NCBI RefSeq assembly: GCF_020164955.1
Contig: NZ_JAIUHG010000010.1
Coordinates: 122,883-186,882 of the forward strand
Direction: 5' to 3'
Source: Mesorhizobium sp. CA8
Lineage (GTDB): Bacteria > Pseudomonadota > Alphaproteobacteria > Rhizobiales > Rhizobiaceae
DNA length: 64,000 nucleotides
The notes beneath the pieces were generated by a model, which worked only from the letters and a program-made list of their open reading frames with translations, searched no databases and was not told the DNA's origin. Positions 40,807-49,760 of the stretch are shown piece by piece (position 1 is the stretch's first letter; every line of letters starts with the position of its first letter). A program made the translations under genes and the position numbers.

Positions 40807-42360
40807 ATGGCGCTGTTCGAACTTACCCTGATTCTGCTGCTGATCGCCGTCGCGCTGACGGCGGTATCGCGATGGCTGGAGGTGCCTTACCCCTCGCTGC
40901 TGGCGCTTGCCGGAGTTGGACTTGCCTTCGTGCCGGGCGCGCCGGTGATCGAGATCGATCCGGAACTGGCGCTTGCGCTGTTTATCGCGCCGGTGCTTCT
41001 CGACGCCGCCTATGACACCTCGCTGCGCGACCTGAAGCGGTACCGGCTGTCGCTTGCCCTGCTGGCGCTTGGCGCGGTCGTCTTCACCACCGTGGTGGTT
41101 GCCTTTGTCGGCTGGAAGATGGCCGGCCTGCCGATCGCGGCGGCGATAGCACTCGGCGCCATCGTCGCGCCGCCGGACGCGGTGGCGGCAAGCGCCGTGC
41201 TCAGCCAGTTCAAGGTGCCGCACCGCATTACAGCCATCCTGCAGGGCGAGAGCCTGCTCAACGATGCCACGGCGTTGTTGATCTACCGGATATCGGTTTC
41301 GGCAGCGGTCGGCACGCTCATGCTCAAAGACGCGGTGCCCGTTATCCTGCTTGCAACGGTCGGCAGCGTCGTGGGGGGCTACCTGTTCGGCCGGGCGTCG
41401 CTGCTCACGCTGACGCGCATCGAGGATGCGGCAAGCAGCACCGTGGTGCAGTTCGCCGGAACCTTTGCTGTCTGGATCATTGCGGACAGGCTCGGCCTTT
41501 CCGCCATCATCACCATCGTCGTCTATGCCATCACCATCGCGCGCACCGGGCCACGCCGGATGTCGGCGAGACGCCGCGTCAGCGCCTATTCGGTCTGGGA
41601 ATCGGCAGTGTTCGTGCTCAACGTGCTGGCGTTCGTGCTGATGGGCTTGCAGGCCCGGTCGATCATCGGCCGGCTTGCCGGCGATGGGCAAGGCGAGGCC
41701 TTTCTCTTCGCCGCGACAGTTTTTTCCGTCGTTATCGTGGCACGCCTCGTCTGGGTGGCGGGATACGTCGCAGTCATCCGATGGTTTGCCCGCAACGACA
41801 GCGAGGAAAAAAAGCAGGATGCGCCGACGTTCGCCGGCGCCGTGCTTGTCGGCTGGTGCGGCATGCGCGGGCTGGTGACGCTGGTCGCCGCCGTTGCCTT
41901 GCCGGCCGGCTTTCCCGGGCGTGACCCGATCGTGCTTGCCGCTTTCGCGGTCGTGCTCGGCACGCTGGTGCTGCAGGGCATGAGCCTGAAGGCTCTGCTG
42001 CGCTGGCTCAATTTTCCGCGCGATACTTCGATTGACCGCGAGGTGGCTGAGGCGCGGGTGGCGATCATGCAGGCCGCGCTCGACGTGCTGAGCCGCAAAA
42101 CCTCGTCCGCCGCCGCGGTCGTGCGCGAACAATATGAGGCGCAACGCCGGATCGCCGAAAATCCCGACGACGCGCAAGCCGCGACGGAATACGACCGGTT
42201 GCGCCTTTACGCCATCAAACGGCAGCGCGACACGCTGGAGGAACTGCGCAGCAACGGCACGATCGGCGACGAGGCCTATCACCGGCTGGAAGAGGAGATC
42301 GACTGGTCGGAACTGGCGGCGTCGCCTGCCGGAAGCTTCCAGCCTCTGACGACCTATTAG
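40807..42360 (+). CDS. Cation/proton antiporter, CPA1 family
   Basis: A 517-residue NhaP/NHE-type antiporter with about 12 helices and a long cytosolic tail. The ion-binding region reads ALGAIVAPPDAVAASAVLSQ (PPDAVA corresponds to the CPA1 PTDP/ND region) and GESLLNDATALLIYRISVSA contains the essential ND pair. LVGWCGMRGLVTLVAAVALP is the conserved MRG segment. The tail from about residue 400 is charged and helical. A role in Na+ or K+/H+ exchange and pH balance is expected. It appears monocistronic. Confidence 0.92.
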   Translation: MALFELTLILLLIAVALTAVSRWLEVPYPSLLALAGVGLAFVPGAPVIEIDPELALALFIAPVLLDAAYDTSLRDLKRYRLSLALLALGAVVFTTVVVAFVGWKMAGLPIAAAIALGAIVAPPDAVAASAVLSQFKVPHRITAILQGESLLNDATALLIYRISVSAAVGTLMLKDAVPVILLATVGSVVGGYLFGRASLLTLTRIEDAASSTVVQFAGTFAVWIIADRLGLSAIITIVVYAITIARTGPRRMSARRRVSAYSVWESAVFVLNVLAFVLMGLQARSIIGRLAGDGQGEAFLFAATVFSVVIVARLVWVAGYVAVIRWFARNDSEEKKQDAPTFAGAVLVGWCGMRGLVTLVAAVALPAGFPGRDPIVLAAFAVVLGTLVLQGMSLKALLRWLNFPRDTSIDREVAEARVAIMQAALDVLSRKTSSAAAVVREQYEAQRRIAENPDDAQAATEYDRLRLYAIKRQRDTLEELRSNGTIGDEAYHRLEEEIDWSELAASPAGSFQPLTTY

Positions 42361-42404
42361 CAATTCCTGGCGGAAAACCGCTCACACTTTTCCTGGAATT
42401 GCGC
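42361..42404. repeat. Composite intergenic repeat, second half only (copy 3)
   Basis: CAATTCC (42361-42367) and GGAATTG bound a unit whose core GGAAAACCGCTCACACTTTT matches the copies at 1740-1783 and 18856-18901. The palindromic first half is missing here. It begins at the first base after the antiporter stop codon. Confidence 0.75.
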
Positions 42405-42437
42405 TACTGCGATCATCGGAAGTAAGCCGGTTAATCA

Positions 42438-43355
42438 ATGAAACTGATCAGCTACAACATCCAGTACGGCTACGGCAGCGACGGGCGCTACGATCTCAGC
42501 CGCTGCACCAGGCTGGTGGAGGGCGCCGACATCATCGCGTTGCAGGAGGTGGAGCGGCATTGGCGTCGCACCAATGAGGACGACCAGCCCGAGATCCTGT
42601 CCAGCTTGCTGCCTGACTATTACTGGGCCTACGGCCCCGCCTTCGACATGGATGCCAGCGAGAAGCGCGGCGGCCGCATCGTCAACCGCAGGCGGCAGTT
42701 CGGCACGATGGTGCTGTCGAAGCTGCCGATCGTCTGGTCGCGGCTGCACACGTTGCCGCTGCGGCGAACGCTGAGGCCTCTCAACACCCGCAATGCGGCG
42801 CTGGAGTGCATGATCCGGACGCCGGCGGGACCGGTGCGGGTGCTTTCCTTGCATCTGGCGCATATCGCGGCCGAAGAGCGGCTGGAGCAGATCGACTGTC
42901 TGCTTGCCGAGCATCGCCGCGCGCCGGCCGACGGCGGGCCCTGGAGCGGTGTCGACGACGAGCCGCAGCGCGACTGGGCGAACGGCCAGCCGGAACCGGA
43001 AAACCCGCTGGCGGCGATCTGGCTGGGCGACTTCAACATGGAGCCGGGCAGCGCCGAATACCGGCGCATCGTCGGCAATACGCCCTATCATCGGGGGGCT
43101 GCCTATGTCGATGGCTTCGTCGATGCCGCGGCCGTCGCAAGCCAGTCCGGGCCGGACTTCCATACGCACGAAAAGACCATCGATGGCAGGCTGGCGAAAC
43201 GACGGCTCGATCATTGCTTCGTCGGTGGCATGCTGGCCGGGCGTGTGCGTTCGGTCAGCGCCGCTGTCGGCGAGGTGGCGTCCGACCATTTCCCGCTTAG
43301 GGTGGATATCGATCTGGAAACGCCGGGCATCGCCTCAGACCTGGCGGGCAGGTGA
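42438..43355 (+). CDS. Endonuclease/exonuclease/phosphatase (EEP) family protein
   Basis: A 305-residue hydrolase of the EEP fold, with no signal peptide. MKLISYNIQYGYGSDGRYDL provides the first strand and asparagine, IIALQEVERHW the metal-binding glutamate, IWLGDFNMEPGSAEY the Asp-x-Asn motif and VASDHFPLRVDID the catalytic Asp-His pair. Members range from nucleases to phospholipid or inositol-phosphate phosphatases, so the substrate is open. An EamA transporter gene follows after 7 bases. Confidence 0.9.
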   Translation: MKLISYNIQYGYGSDGRYDLSRCTRLVEGADIIALQEVERHWRRTNEDDQPEILSSLLPDYYWAYGPAFDMDASEKRGGRIVNRRRQFGTMVLSKLPIVWSRLHTLPLRRTLRPLNTRNAALECMIRTPAGPVRVLSLHLAHIAAEERLEQIDCLLAEHRRAPADGGPWSGVDDEPQRDWANGQPEPENPLAAIWLGDFNMEPGSAEYRRIVGNTPYHRGAAYVDGFVDAAAVASQSGPDFHTHEKTIDGRLAKRRLDHCFVGGMLAGRVRSVSAAVGEVASDHFPLRVDIDLETPGIASDLAGR

Positions 43356-43362
43356 GGCGGGG

Positions 43363-44208
43363 ATGACGCTGTTCGTCTTCCTGGCGGTGCTCTCGGCGGC
43401 GGCCATGCATGCGATCTGGAATGCGCTGGTCAAGGTGCATCTCGACCGCTTCCTGTCGATCACACTGATGACGCTCGGCATGGGCTTTGCGGCGCTGTTC
43501 GCGGTGCCCTTCGTCGAGGTGCCAAAGGCCGAAGTCTGGCCCTACATCATCGCTTCGGTGATCTTCCACATGGGTTACCGGACCTTCCTGATCGGCGCCT
43601 ACAAGGCGGGCGATTTCGCCCAGACTTATCCGCTGGCGCGCGGCACCGCGCCGCTGCTCTCGGCACTCGGCGGCATCGTCGTGGTCGGCGAGGTCCCGGC
43701 GCCGTTCGCCATGCTCGGCATCGTGCTTTTGTCGGCCGGCACGCTGGTCATGTCGTTCCGCGGCGGGGCGCATCTGGAGAAGCTCAACCTGCGCGCGGTC
43801 GGCTTCGCGCTCGGCACCTCGATCTTCATCGCCAGCTACACACTCTCCGACGGCAGCGGCGCGCGGCTCGCGGCAACCGCGCAAAGCTACGCCGCCTGGC
43901 TGTTCGTCTGCGATGCGACGTGGGCGCTTGTGCTGTGCATCTTCTTTCGCGGGCCGCAGTCGCTTCCGGTGCTGGCGCGCGACTGGAAAGCCGGGTTGTT
44001 CACCGGCGTTCTCAGCGGCGCGGCCTATTGGATCGTGATGTGGGCGATGACCAAGGCGCCGATCGCCTCGATCGCGTCGCTGCGCGAGACCTCGATCCTG
44101 TTCGCCATGCTGATCTCCGTGCTGGCGCTGGGCGAGAAGATGACCGTCTGGCGCGCAGCCGCGGCGCTCGGCATCGTTGCCGGTGTCGCGGCGCTCAGGA
44201 TGGGATAG
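43363..44208 (+). CDS. EamA/DMT superfamily transporter
   Basis: A 281-residue protein with ten predicted helices arranged as two EamA repeats. It begins MTLFVFLAVLSAAAMHAIWN and shows MGYRTFLIGAYKAGDFAQTY, GTAPLLSALGGIVVVGEVPA in the first half and SIASLRETSILFAMLISVLA in the second. DMT proteins usually export metabolites or amino acids. GGGG precedes the start; the EEP gene ends 7 bases upstream, so the two are probably co-transcribed. The substrate is not readable. Confidence 0.9.
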   Translation: MTLFVFLAVLSAAAMHAIWNALVKVHLDRFLSITLMTLGMGFAALFAVPFVEVPKAEVWPYIIASVIFHMGYRTFLIGAYKAGDFAQTYPLARGTAPLLSALGGIVVVGEVPAPFAMLGIVLLSAGTLVMSFRGGAHLEKLNLRAVGFALGTSIFIASYTLSDGSGARLAATAQSYAAWLFVCDATWALVLCIFFRGPQSLPVLARDWKAGLFTGVLSGAAYWIVMWAMTKAPIASIASLRETSILFAMLISVLALGEKMTVWRAAAALGIVAGVAALRMG

Positions 44209-44218
44209 AGCGGAAACG

Positions 44219-45436
44219 TCAGCCGAGCACGGTCATCACCTGGCCACGCTTTTCCGGACTGAAGCGGATGACGACGATGATGCAGACGGCGACCACGCCG
44301 GCAAACAGGGCCAGCGCATAGCCATAGCTGCCTCCCGGCGCTTCGGCGATACCGGCCTGGTATGGGCCGCCATAGGAGGCCGCCAGATTGCCGGCCTGAT
44401 AGATGAAGCCGGGCAAGGTCGCCCGCACCGAGCCTGGCGACAGCTCGTTGAGATGCACCGGAATGACGCCCCAGGCGCCCTGCACCGCCACCTGCATGAT
44501 AAAAGCGCCGATCGCCAGCATGAAGGGCGTGGTCGTGTAGGCCCAGAGCGGAATTGCCGGCAGGGCGATCACGCAAGCCAGCGTGATGGCGTTGATGCGG
44601 CCGATCCTTTCCGACAGCGCGCCGAAGGCGAGGCCGCCGACGATGGCGCCGATATTGGCGACGATGGTGATCCAACTCACCGTGTGCGTGTCGAAGCCGT
44701 GCTGCTTCTTCAGGAAGGTCGGATACAGGTCCTGCGTGCCATGGCTGAAGAAGTTGAAGAACATCATCAGCACCACGGCATAGAGCGCAATGCCCCAGTG
44801 CTTCTGCAGCGTTTCGAGGAGGCCCGGCCGCGCCTGGGCGCGGCCTTCGACGAAGGCCGGCGATTCCGGCACATGCGAGCGGATGAAGAGCACGACCAGC
44901 GCCGGCACGAAGCTGAGCAGGAACATGGCGCGCCAGCCGAAGGTGAAGTCGCCGATCTTCTGCCCATAGAGCAGCCCGTAGACCACCGCGGCCAGCAGAT
45001 AGCCGGCCGGATAGCCGCATTGCAGGATGCCCGAGACCGTGCCGCGCGCGCTCGGCGGAATGGATTCCATGGCGAGCGAGCTGCCCAGGCCCCATTCGCC
45101 GCCCATGGCGACGCCGAACAGCGCGCGTAGCGCCAGGAATACTCCGAGGTTGGGCGAGAAGGCGGCTAAAGCGCCGATCACCGAATAGCTCACGATGTTG
45201 AGCATCAGGATGGGCTTGCGGCCGTATCTGTCGGCAAGCATGCCGAAGAAGAACGCGCCGATGAAACGCGTCGCCAGTGTCAGGAACAGTGCTTTGGAGA
45301 CCGCCGGAACGTCGGTCTGGAACTCAGCGGCAATATCGGTGAGCAGGAATGTCAGAAGGAAGAAATCAAAAGCGTCGAGCGTCCAGCCGAGGAACGATGC
45401 GATTACGGTTTTCTTCTGCTCGGTGGTGAGGTTCAA
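44219..45436 (-). CDS. MFS transporter, SHS (lactate/carboxylate) type
   Basis: A 405-residue 12-helix transporter. The TTG at 45436 is taken as start (NLTTEQKKTVIASFLGWTLD) because AGGAGGA lies 5 bases upstream; the open frame extends further back without a better site. DAFDFFLLTFLLTDIAAEF and FFGMLADRYGRKPILMLN are typical of SHS and related carboxylate symporters, and VAMGGEWGLGSSLAMESIPP fits the same group. It lies 94 bases downstream of the Dabb gene on the same strand and could be the last member of the LacI-headed unit, moving a short organic acid. Confidence 0.88.
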   Translation of the reverse strand: MNLTTEQKKTVIASFLGWTLDAFDFFLLTFLLTDIAAEFQTDVPAVSKALFLTLATRFIGAFFFGMLADRYGRKPILMLNIVSYSVIGALAAFSPNLGVFLALRALFGVAMGGEWGLGSSLAMESIPPSARGTVSGILQCGYPAGYLLAAVVYGLLYGQKIGDFTFGWRAMFLLSFVPALVVLFIRSHVPESPAFVEGRAQARPGLLETLQKHWGIALYAVVLMMFFNFFSHGTQDLYPTFLKKQHGFDTHTVSWITIVANIGAIVGGLAFGALSERIGRINAITLACVIALPAIPLWAYTTTPFMLAIGAFIMQVAVQGAWGVIPVHLNELSPGSVRATLPGFIYQAGNLAASYGGPYQAGIAEAPGGSYGYALALFAGVVAVCIIVVIRFSPEKRGQVMTVLG

Positions 45437-45530
45437 GGCGGTCCTCCTTTTGCATCCCCCGAAAGCAACGATATGTTCCAGGGCGGGCAAAAGAGAACGG
45501 GACGGCTGCCGGATTTGAGCCGGCGAGCGG

Positions 45531-45848
45531 TCACATTTGCGTCACCTCCAGATCGATGACCATCAGCCCGTCGGTGCCGCCTTCGAGGGTGGCGACCAGA
45601 CGGGCGCCGGCGCGCTGATGCGCGTTGTGCGCCAGATAGGCATCCCGGGCGGCGGCATCGCGGAAATCGATGGTGAAGCCGTGGCCGAAGCCGCGCCCGA
45701 ACGGCTCCGGGCTGACATTGGCGCTGAACTGCACCTTGCCCATGCCGTCGACGACCGCGCGCAACGCTTCGAGATCGGCGTGGATTGCCGCGCGTTCGGT
45801 CTCAGGAACGTCGTCGCGAAAGTGAACAAAGACGCAATGCCGTATCAT
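45531..45848 (-). CDS. Dabb family (stress-responsive alpha-beta barrel) protein
   Basis: A 105-residue dimeric alpha-beta barrel protein. It begins MIRHCVFVHFRDDVPETERA; GKVQFSANVSPEPFGRGFGH and FTIDFRDAAARDAYLAHNAH are the family pattern. Dabb domains occur in small proteins of unknown role and in a few cyclases or hydrolases acting on polyketides. It is the last gene of the LacI-headed unit, 10 bases after a GMC oxidoreductase gene, so a role in the same catabolic route is likely but unspecified. Confidence 0.85.
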   Translation of the reverse strand: MIRHCVFVHFRDDVPETERAAIHADLEALRAVVDGMGKVQFSANVSPEPFGRGFGHGFTIDFRDAAARDAYLAHNAHQRAGARLVATLEGGTDGLMVIDLEVTQM

Positions 45849-45858
45849 CGTTGCCGCC

Positions 45859-47487
45859 TCATGCCGCTTGGTTGCCCTTGAACACGGCCGGCGGCAGCGG
45901 CTCGCGGCCGAGGATCAGGTCGGCGCCTTTTTCACCGACCATGATCGTCGGCGCATTGGTGTTGGAGGAGGGGACGCGCGGCATCACCGAAGCGTCGCAG
46001 ACGCGCAGGCCTTCGATGCCACGCAGCCTCAAATCCGGCGTCACCACGGCCATCGCATCATGGCCCATGCGGCAGGTGCCGACGGGATGGTGGTCGGTCT
46101 TCGAGGAGCGGCAGGCATAGTCGAAGAGATCGGCGTCGCTCTGGAGGTTCGGACCCGGCAGCACCTCGCGCAGCACATAGGGCTGCAGCGCCTTCTGCCG
46201 CATGATCTCGCGGGCCAGCCTGAGCCCCTTGATCGACATGTCGCGATCATAAGGGTCCGACCAGTAGTTCGGATCGATCAGCGGATGGTCGGCCGGGTCG
46301 GCGCTCTTCAGCCGCACCGTGCCGCGCGAGCGCGGGCGCAGGAAGGCGGAGTTGAGCGTCACGCCCGGGTTCTTCAGCTTCTCGACGCCGGCCTCGATGC
46401 CGGAGCCGAGGCCGAGATGGAACTGGATGTCCGGCGAAGCGGCCGTCGGGTCGGCGTACCAAAAGCCGCCGGTCTCGAACAAGCTCGAGGCGACGGGGCC
46501 CTTCTTGAGCAGAAGATACTGCAAGCCGGCCCATAGCGTGCGGTGCAGCTTGGCGTAATTGTCATAGGTGTGGTCACCGGTGCATTCGGCGATGACGAAC
46601 AGGTCGAGATGGTCCTGCATGTTGGAGCCAACGCCGGGCAGGTCATGCAACGGCGTGACGCCGACCGATTTCAGATGGTCGGCCGGGCCGATGCCCGATT
46701 GCATGAGGAGCTTGGGCGAGCCGATCGCGCCCGAAGACACGATTACTTCGCGTTCGGCGCGCAGGATAGACTTTTGCCCGCCCGGCCCGTCGACCACCTC
46801 GACGCCGACGGCGCGGCCCTTCTCGACGACGACGCGGGTGACGAGCACGTCGGTCCTGACCGTCAGGTTCTTGCGGGCGCCAATCGGCTTCAGATAAGCG
46901 ACGGAGGCCGATGAGCGCCGCGCATTCTTTTGGGTCAGCTGATAGTAGCCGACGCCCTCCTGGCTCGCGCCATTGAAGTCCGGGTTAAAGGGTATGCCCA
47001 TTTCCTGGCCGGCGCGGAAATAGGCTTCGCAGATCGGCAGCGGCGAGATCGGGTTCGAAACGCCGAGCGGCCCTTGGTCGCCGTGATAGTCGTTGGCGAA
47101 ACGCTGGTTGTTTTCGGCGCGCTTGAAATAGGGCAGCACGTTGCGATAGCCCCAGCCGGTCAGCCCCTCTTCCTTCTCCCAGGCGTCGTAGTCGCGGGCA
47201 TTGCCGCGCGTGTAGATCTGCGCGTTGATCGACGAGCCGCCGCCGACCACCTTGGCCTGCGTGTACCAGAAGACGCGATCCTTCATGTGCTTCTGCGGCA
47301 CGGTCGACCAGCCCCAGGAGGCGATGCCCTTGGTCATTTTGGCAAAGCCGGCCGGCATGTGGATCAGCGGATGCCAGTCCTTACCGCCGGCCTCCAGAAG
47401 CAGGACCGAATTGCCCGGATCCTCGCTCAGCCGGTTGGCGAGAACGCAGCCGGCCGGGCCGGCGCCAACAATGATGTAGTCAGCCAT
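45859..47487 (-). CDS. GMC oxidoreductase, choline/alcohol dehydrogenase type
   Basis: A 542-residue FAD-dependent GMC enzyme. The N-terminal dinucleotide fold is MADYIIVGAGPAGCVLANRL; VVGGGSSINAQIYTRGNARD and VIVSSGAIGSPKLLMQSGIG are GMC signatures, and the C-terminal active-site pair sits in DHHPVGTCRMGHD and SSNTNAPTIMVGEKGADLIL. Relatives oxidise choline, long-chain or polymeric alcohols. Not accompanied by betB or betI, so glycine betaine synthesis is unlikely. Sixth gene after the importer ATPase gene direction: it lies 6 bases after an SDR gene and 10 before the Dabb gene. Confidence 0.93.
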   Translation of the reverse strand: MADYIIVGAGPAGCVLANRLSEDPGNSVLLLEAGGKDWHPLIHMPAGFAKMTKGIASWGWSTVPQKHMKDRVFWYTQAKVVGGGSSINAQIYTRGNARDYDAWEKEEGLTGWGYRNVLPYFKRAENNQRFANDYHGDQGPLGVSNPISPLPICEAYFRAGQEMGIPFNPDFNGASQEGVGYYQLTQKNARRSSASVAYLKPIGARKNLTVRTDVLVTRVVVEKGRAVGVEVVDGPGGQKSILRAEREVIVSSGAIGSPKLLMQSGIGPADHLKSVGVTPLHDLPGVGSNMQDHLDLFVIAECTGDHTYDNYAKLHRTLWAGLQYLLLKKGPVASSLFETGGFWYADPTAASPDIQFHLGLGSGIEAGVEKLKNPGVTLNSAFLRPRSRGTVRLKSADPADHPLIDPNYWSDPYDRDMSIKGLRLAREIMRQKALQPYVLREVLPGPNLQSDADLFDYACRSSKTDHHPVGTCRMGHDAMAVVTPDLRLRGIEGLRVCDASVMPRVPSSNTNAPTIMVGEKGADLILGREPLPPAVFKGNQAA

Positions 47488-47493
47488 TGTTCC

Positions 47494-48255
47494 TCACAAG
47501 CGTGGCACGGAGAGCGCGCCGTCGACATCGATGACCGATCCTGTCGAAAAGCCGAATTTTCCGGAGGCAAGCGCGGCCACCACGGCGCCGATGTCGCCGG
47601 CCTCACCCCAGCGTTTTGCCGGCACCAGGCCTTCCTCGATCAGCGCGTCATATTTGGCGGAAACGCCCGCCGTCATATCAGTGCGGATGATGCCCGGCCG
47701 GACCTCGAACACGCCGATATTTTCGGGTGCGAGCCGCAACGCCAAGTTCTTCACCCACATCGAAAGCCCGGCCTTGGAGATGCAGTAGTCGGCGCGTTCC
47801 GGCGAAGCCATGGCGGCGCTCACCGAAGTGATGGTGATGATCGATCGGACGGCGTTTGCGGGTGCCGCAAGCATGGCCTTGGCGACGGCCTGGCTGAGGA
47901 ACACCGTGCCGCGCAGATTGATGTTCAAGGCGCGGTCGAAATTCTGCGGCTTCAGCTCCAACAGATCGCCGCGCACCACGGCGCCGACGCCGGCATTGTT
48001 GACCAGGCAGTCGACGCGGCCGAAGGCGTTGATTGCGGCTTCGACCAGCCTCGAATGACCAGCGAGGTCGGCAATGTCACATTGGGCATAGGCGAATTTC
48101 GCGCCGCGCGTATTGATGTTTTCGGCAAGTCTAGCCGCAGGCTTCTCAGCGAGATCAGCGATCAGAATGTCGAAACCGGCATCCGCCAGCGCCTCGGCGC
48201 AGGCGAGGCCGATGCCGCGTGCGCCGCCGGTGATGATGGCTGCCGGGCGGGTCAT
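47494..48255 (-). CDS. SDR family oxidoreductase within the LacI-headed unit
   Basis: A 253-residue short-chain dehydrogenase: TGGARGIGLACAEALADAGF at the start, NNAGVGA, the serine in TITSVSAAMASPE and the catalytic YCISKAGLSMWVKNLALRL. The C-terminus FSTGSVIDVDGALSVPRL replaces the usual GG with DGALS. Its start overlaps the preceding GMC gene by 4 bases. It probably oxidises or reduces an alcohol/ketone intermediate formed by one of the two flanking GMC enzymes. Confidence 0.92.
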   Translation of the reverse strand: MTRPAAIITGGARGIGLACAEALADAGFDILIADLAEKPAARLAENINTRGAKFAYAQCDIADLAGHSRLVEAAINAFGRVDCLVNNAGVGAVVRGDLLELKPQNFDRALNINLRGTVFLSQAVAKAMLAAPANAVRSIITITSVSAAMASPERADYCISKAGLSMWVKNLALRLAPENIGVFEVRPGIIRTDMTAGVSAKYDALIEEGLVPAKRWGEAGDIGAVVAALASGKFGFSTGSVIDVDGALSVPRL

Positions 48256-49754
48256 GCGGCAAGTTCCGTCTTGCGGATGTGGTCAGCAACGCGCAGCGCC
48301 TGCGCCGCGATCGACAGCGCCGGATTGACGGCGGCCGATGTCGGCAGGAAGCCGGCGTCGACAACGAACAGGTTTTGATGGTCCCAGGCGCGGCAGAAAG
48401 GATCGAGCGGCGACGTCGCCGGGTCGTTGCCCATCTTCACCGTGCCGCACTGATGCGAGGGGGTGCGCTTGTCGAAGGGCCGCGACAGCACGATCGGATA
48501 GCCGCAGGCCCGAAGGTTCTCGCGCATGACCTTGGTCAGGCCATCCAATGACTGCATGTTGGAGCGCCGCCACTGCATGACGATCTCCTTGCCCTCGACC
48601 ATGATGCGGCTTTCAGGATCGGGCAGGTCCTCGCACATCAGGTACCAGTCGACGGCATGGCCGGCCATGAAGTCGAGCACGAATTTCGGCATCGTCTTCA
48701 CATTGGCCTTCAGCATGTTGCCGTCGATCTTGCCGAGCAGTTGCACATTGCCGAGCGGCTTGCCGCCTTTGCCGTCGGACAGATAGTAGTCGTTGAGCAT
48801 CAGCGTCTTCTGGTAGACGCTATCGTTGCGGCGGCGCGGATCGATCGCCAGCATCGCGCTCGAATTGTGGTTCATGAAATTGCGTCCGACCTGGTCGGAG
48901 CTGTTGGCGAGGCCTTTGCCCGTCGCGGAGGGCGAGCGCAGCAGGATGGCGGCCGAATTGATCGCGCCGGCCGACAGGATGACGAGCTTCGGCGACAGCG
49001 TCTTCTGCGCGCCGTTCTGAGTGTAGTGGATGACCGCGATCGTCTTGCCGTCCGGCGTGGTTTCCAGCCAGTCGACATGCGCGCCGGTCTCAAGCCGGAT
49101 GTTCTTGTCGGCAAGCGCTGCCGTCAGCGGTCCGGTCTGCGCGTCGATCTTGCCCTGGCCGGTGTTCGGGAAGGCGTCCCAGCCCGTCCTGCCGTCCTTC
49201 AGCCAGGCCTCGATGTCGACGCCGAGCGGCAGCGAAGCGGGGTGCAGTCCAAGGCTCTTCAGCTCGGCGCGGGCGCGGGCGATCGCCGGCTCGTCCGGCA
49301 CCGGCTTGAAGGCATAGGGGATCGAATGGAACGGCTCGGTCGGGTCTTCGCCCAGCGTGCCGCGCACGCGAAAAAGCTGCTCGGCCTTCGAATACCACGG
49401 CTCGAATTCGTCATAGGAAAACGGCCAGGCCGGCGACACGCCGCCGAAATGCTCGAGCTCGGAAAAATCCTCCTTGCGATAACGGATCAGGACCGCGCCG
49501 AAGAACTTCGAATTGCCGCCGACATAGTAGTAGTTGCCTGGGTTGAAGGCAGCGCCGCCGGCCTCGCGCCACATCTCCTTCGGCCGGTAGTGCTCGTCGA
49601 TGAAGATGGAGCGCGTCGAGCGCGCATGCGGCGTCGCGGGCAGCGGTTCGCCGCGCTCCAGGATCAGGATCGAGGCGCCGCTGCCGGCCAAGCCGGAGGC
49701 GATCGTGGCGCCGCCGATGCCGGAGCCGATGATGACGATATCCGGGTTTGCCAT
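48252..49754 (-). CDS. GMC oxidoreductase, sugar/pyranose-oxidase-like type
   Basis: A 500-residue FAD enzyme distinct from the other GMC gene. It begins MANPDIVIIGSGIGGATIAS; NYYYVGGNSKFFGAVLIRYR is the flavin-binding segment and HQCGTVKMGNDPATSPLDPF with AAVNPALSIAAQALRVADHI carries the C-terminal catalytic His and Asn. This form resembles bacterial glucoside or sugar oxidoreductases more than choline dehydrogenases. No twin-arginine leader is seen, so it is probably cytoplasmic. It lies 6 bases after the importer ATPase gene, which supports a sugar-like substrate. Confidence 0.9.
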   Translation of the reverse strand: MANPDIVIIGSGIGGATIASGLAGSGASILILERGEPLPATPHARSTRSIFIDEHYRPKEMWREAGGAAFNPGNYYYVGGNSKFFGAVLIRYRKEDFSELEHFGGVSPAWPFSYDEFEPWYSKAEQLFRVRGTLGEDPTEPFHSIPYAFKPVPDEPAIARARAELKSLGLHPASLPLGVDIEAWLKDGRTGWDAFPNTGQGKIDAQTGPLTAALADKNIRLETGAHVDWLETTPDGKTIAVIHYTQNGAQKTLSPKLVILSAGAINSAAILLRSPSATGKGLANSSDQVGRNFMNHNSSAMLAIDPRRRNDSVYQKTLMLNDYYLSDGKGGKPLGNVQLLGKIDGNMLKANVKTMPKFVLDFMAGHAVDWYLMCEDLPDPESRIMVEGKEIVMQWRRSNMQSLDGLTKVMRENLRACGYPIVLSRPFDKRTPSHQCGTVKMGNDPATSPLDPFCRAWDHQNLFVVDAGFLPTSAAVNPALSIAAQALRVADHIRKTELAA

Positions 49755-49760
49755 AGCTTT

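Noticed and set aside
45505..45530. GGATTTGAGCC resembling a tRNA T-arm on the minus strand
   Set aside because: No acceptor or anticodon arms can be folded around it.
45859..47487. Assignment as betA for glycine betaine synthesis
   Set aside because: No betB, betC or betI beside it and it sits in a LacI-headed sugar-type unit.
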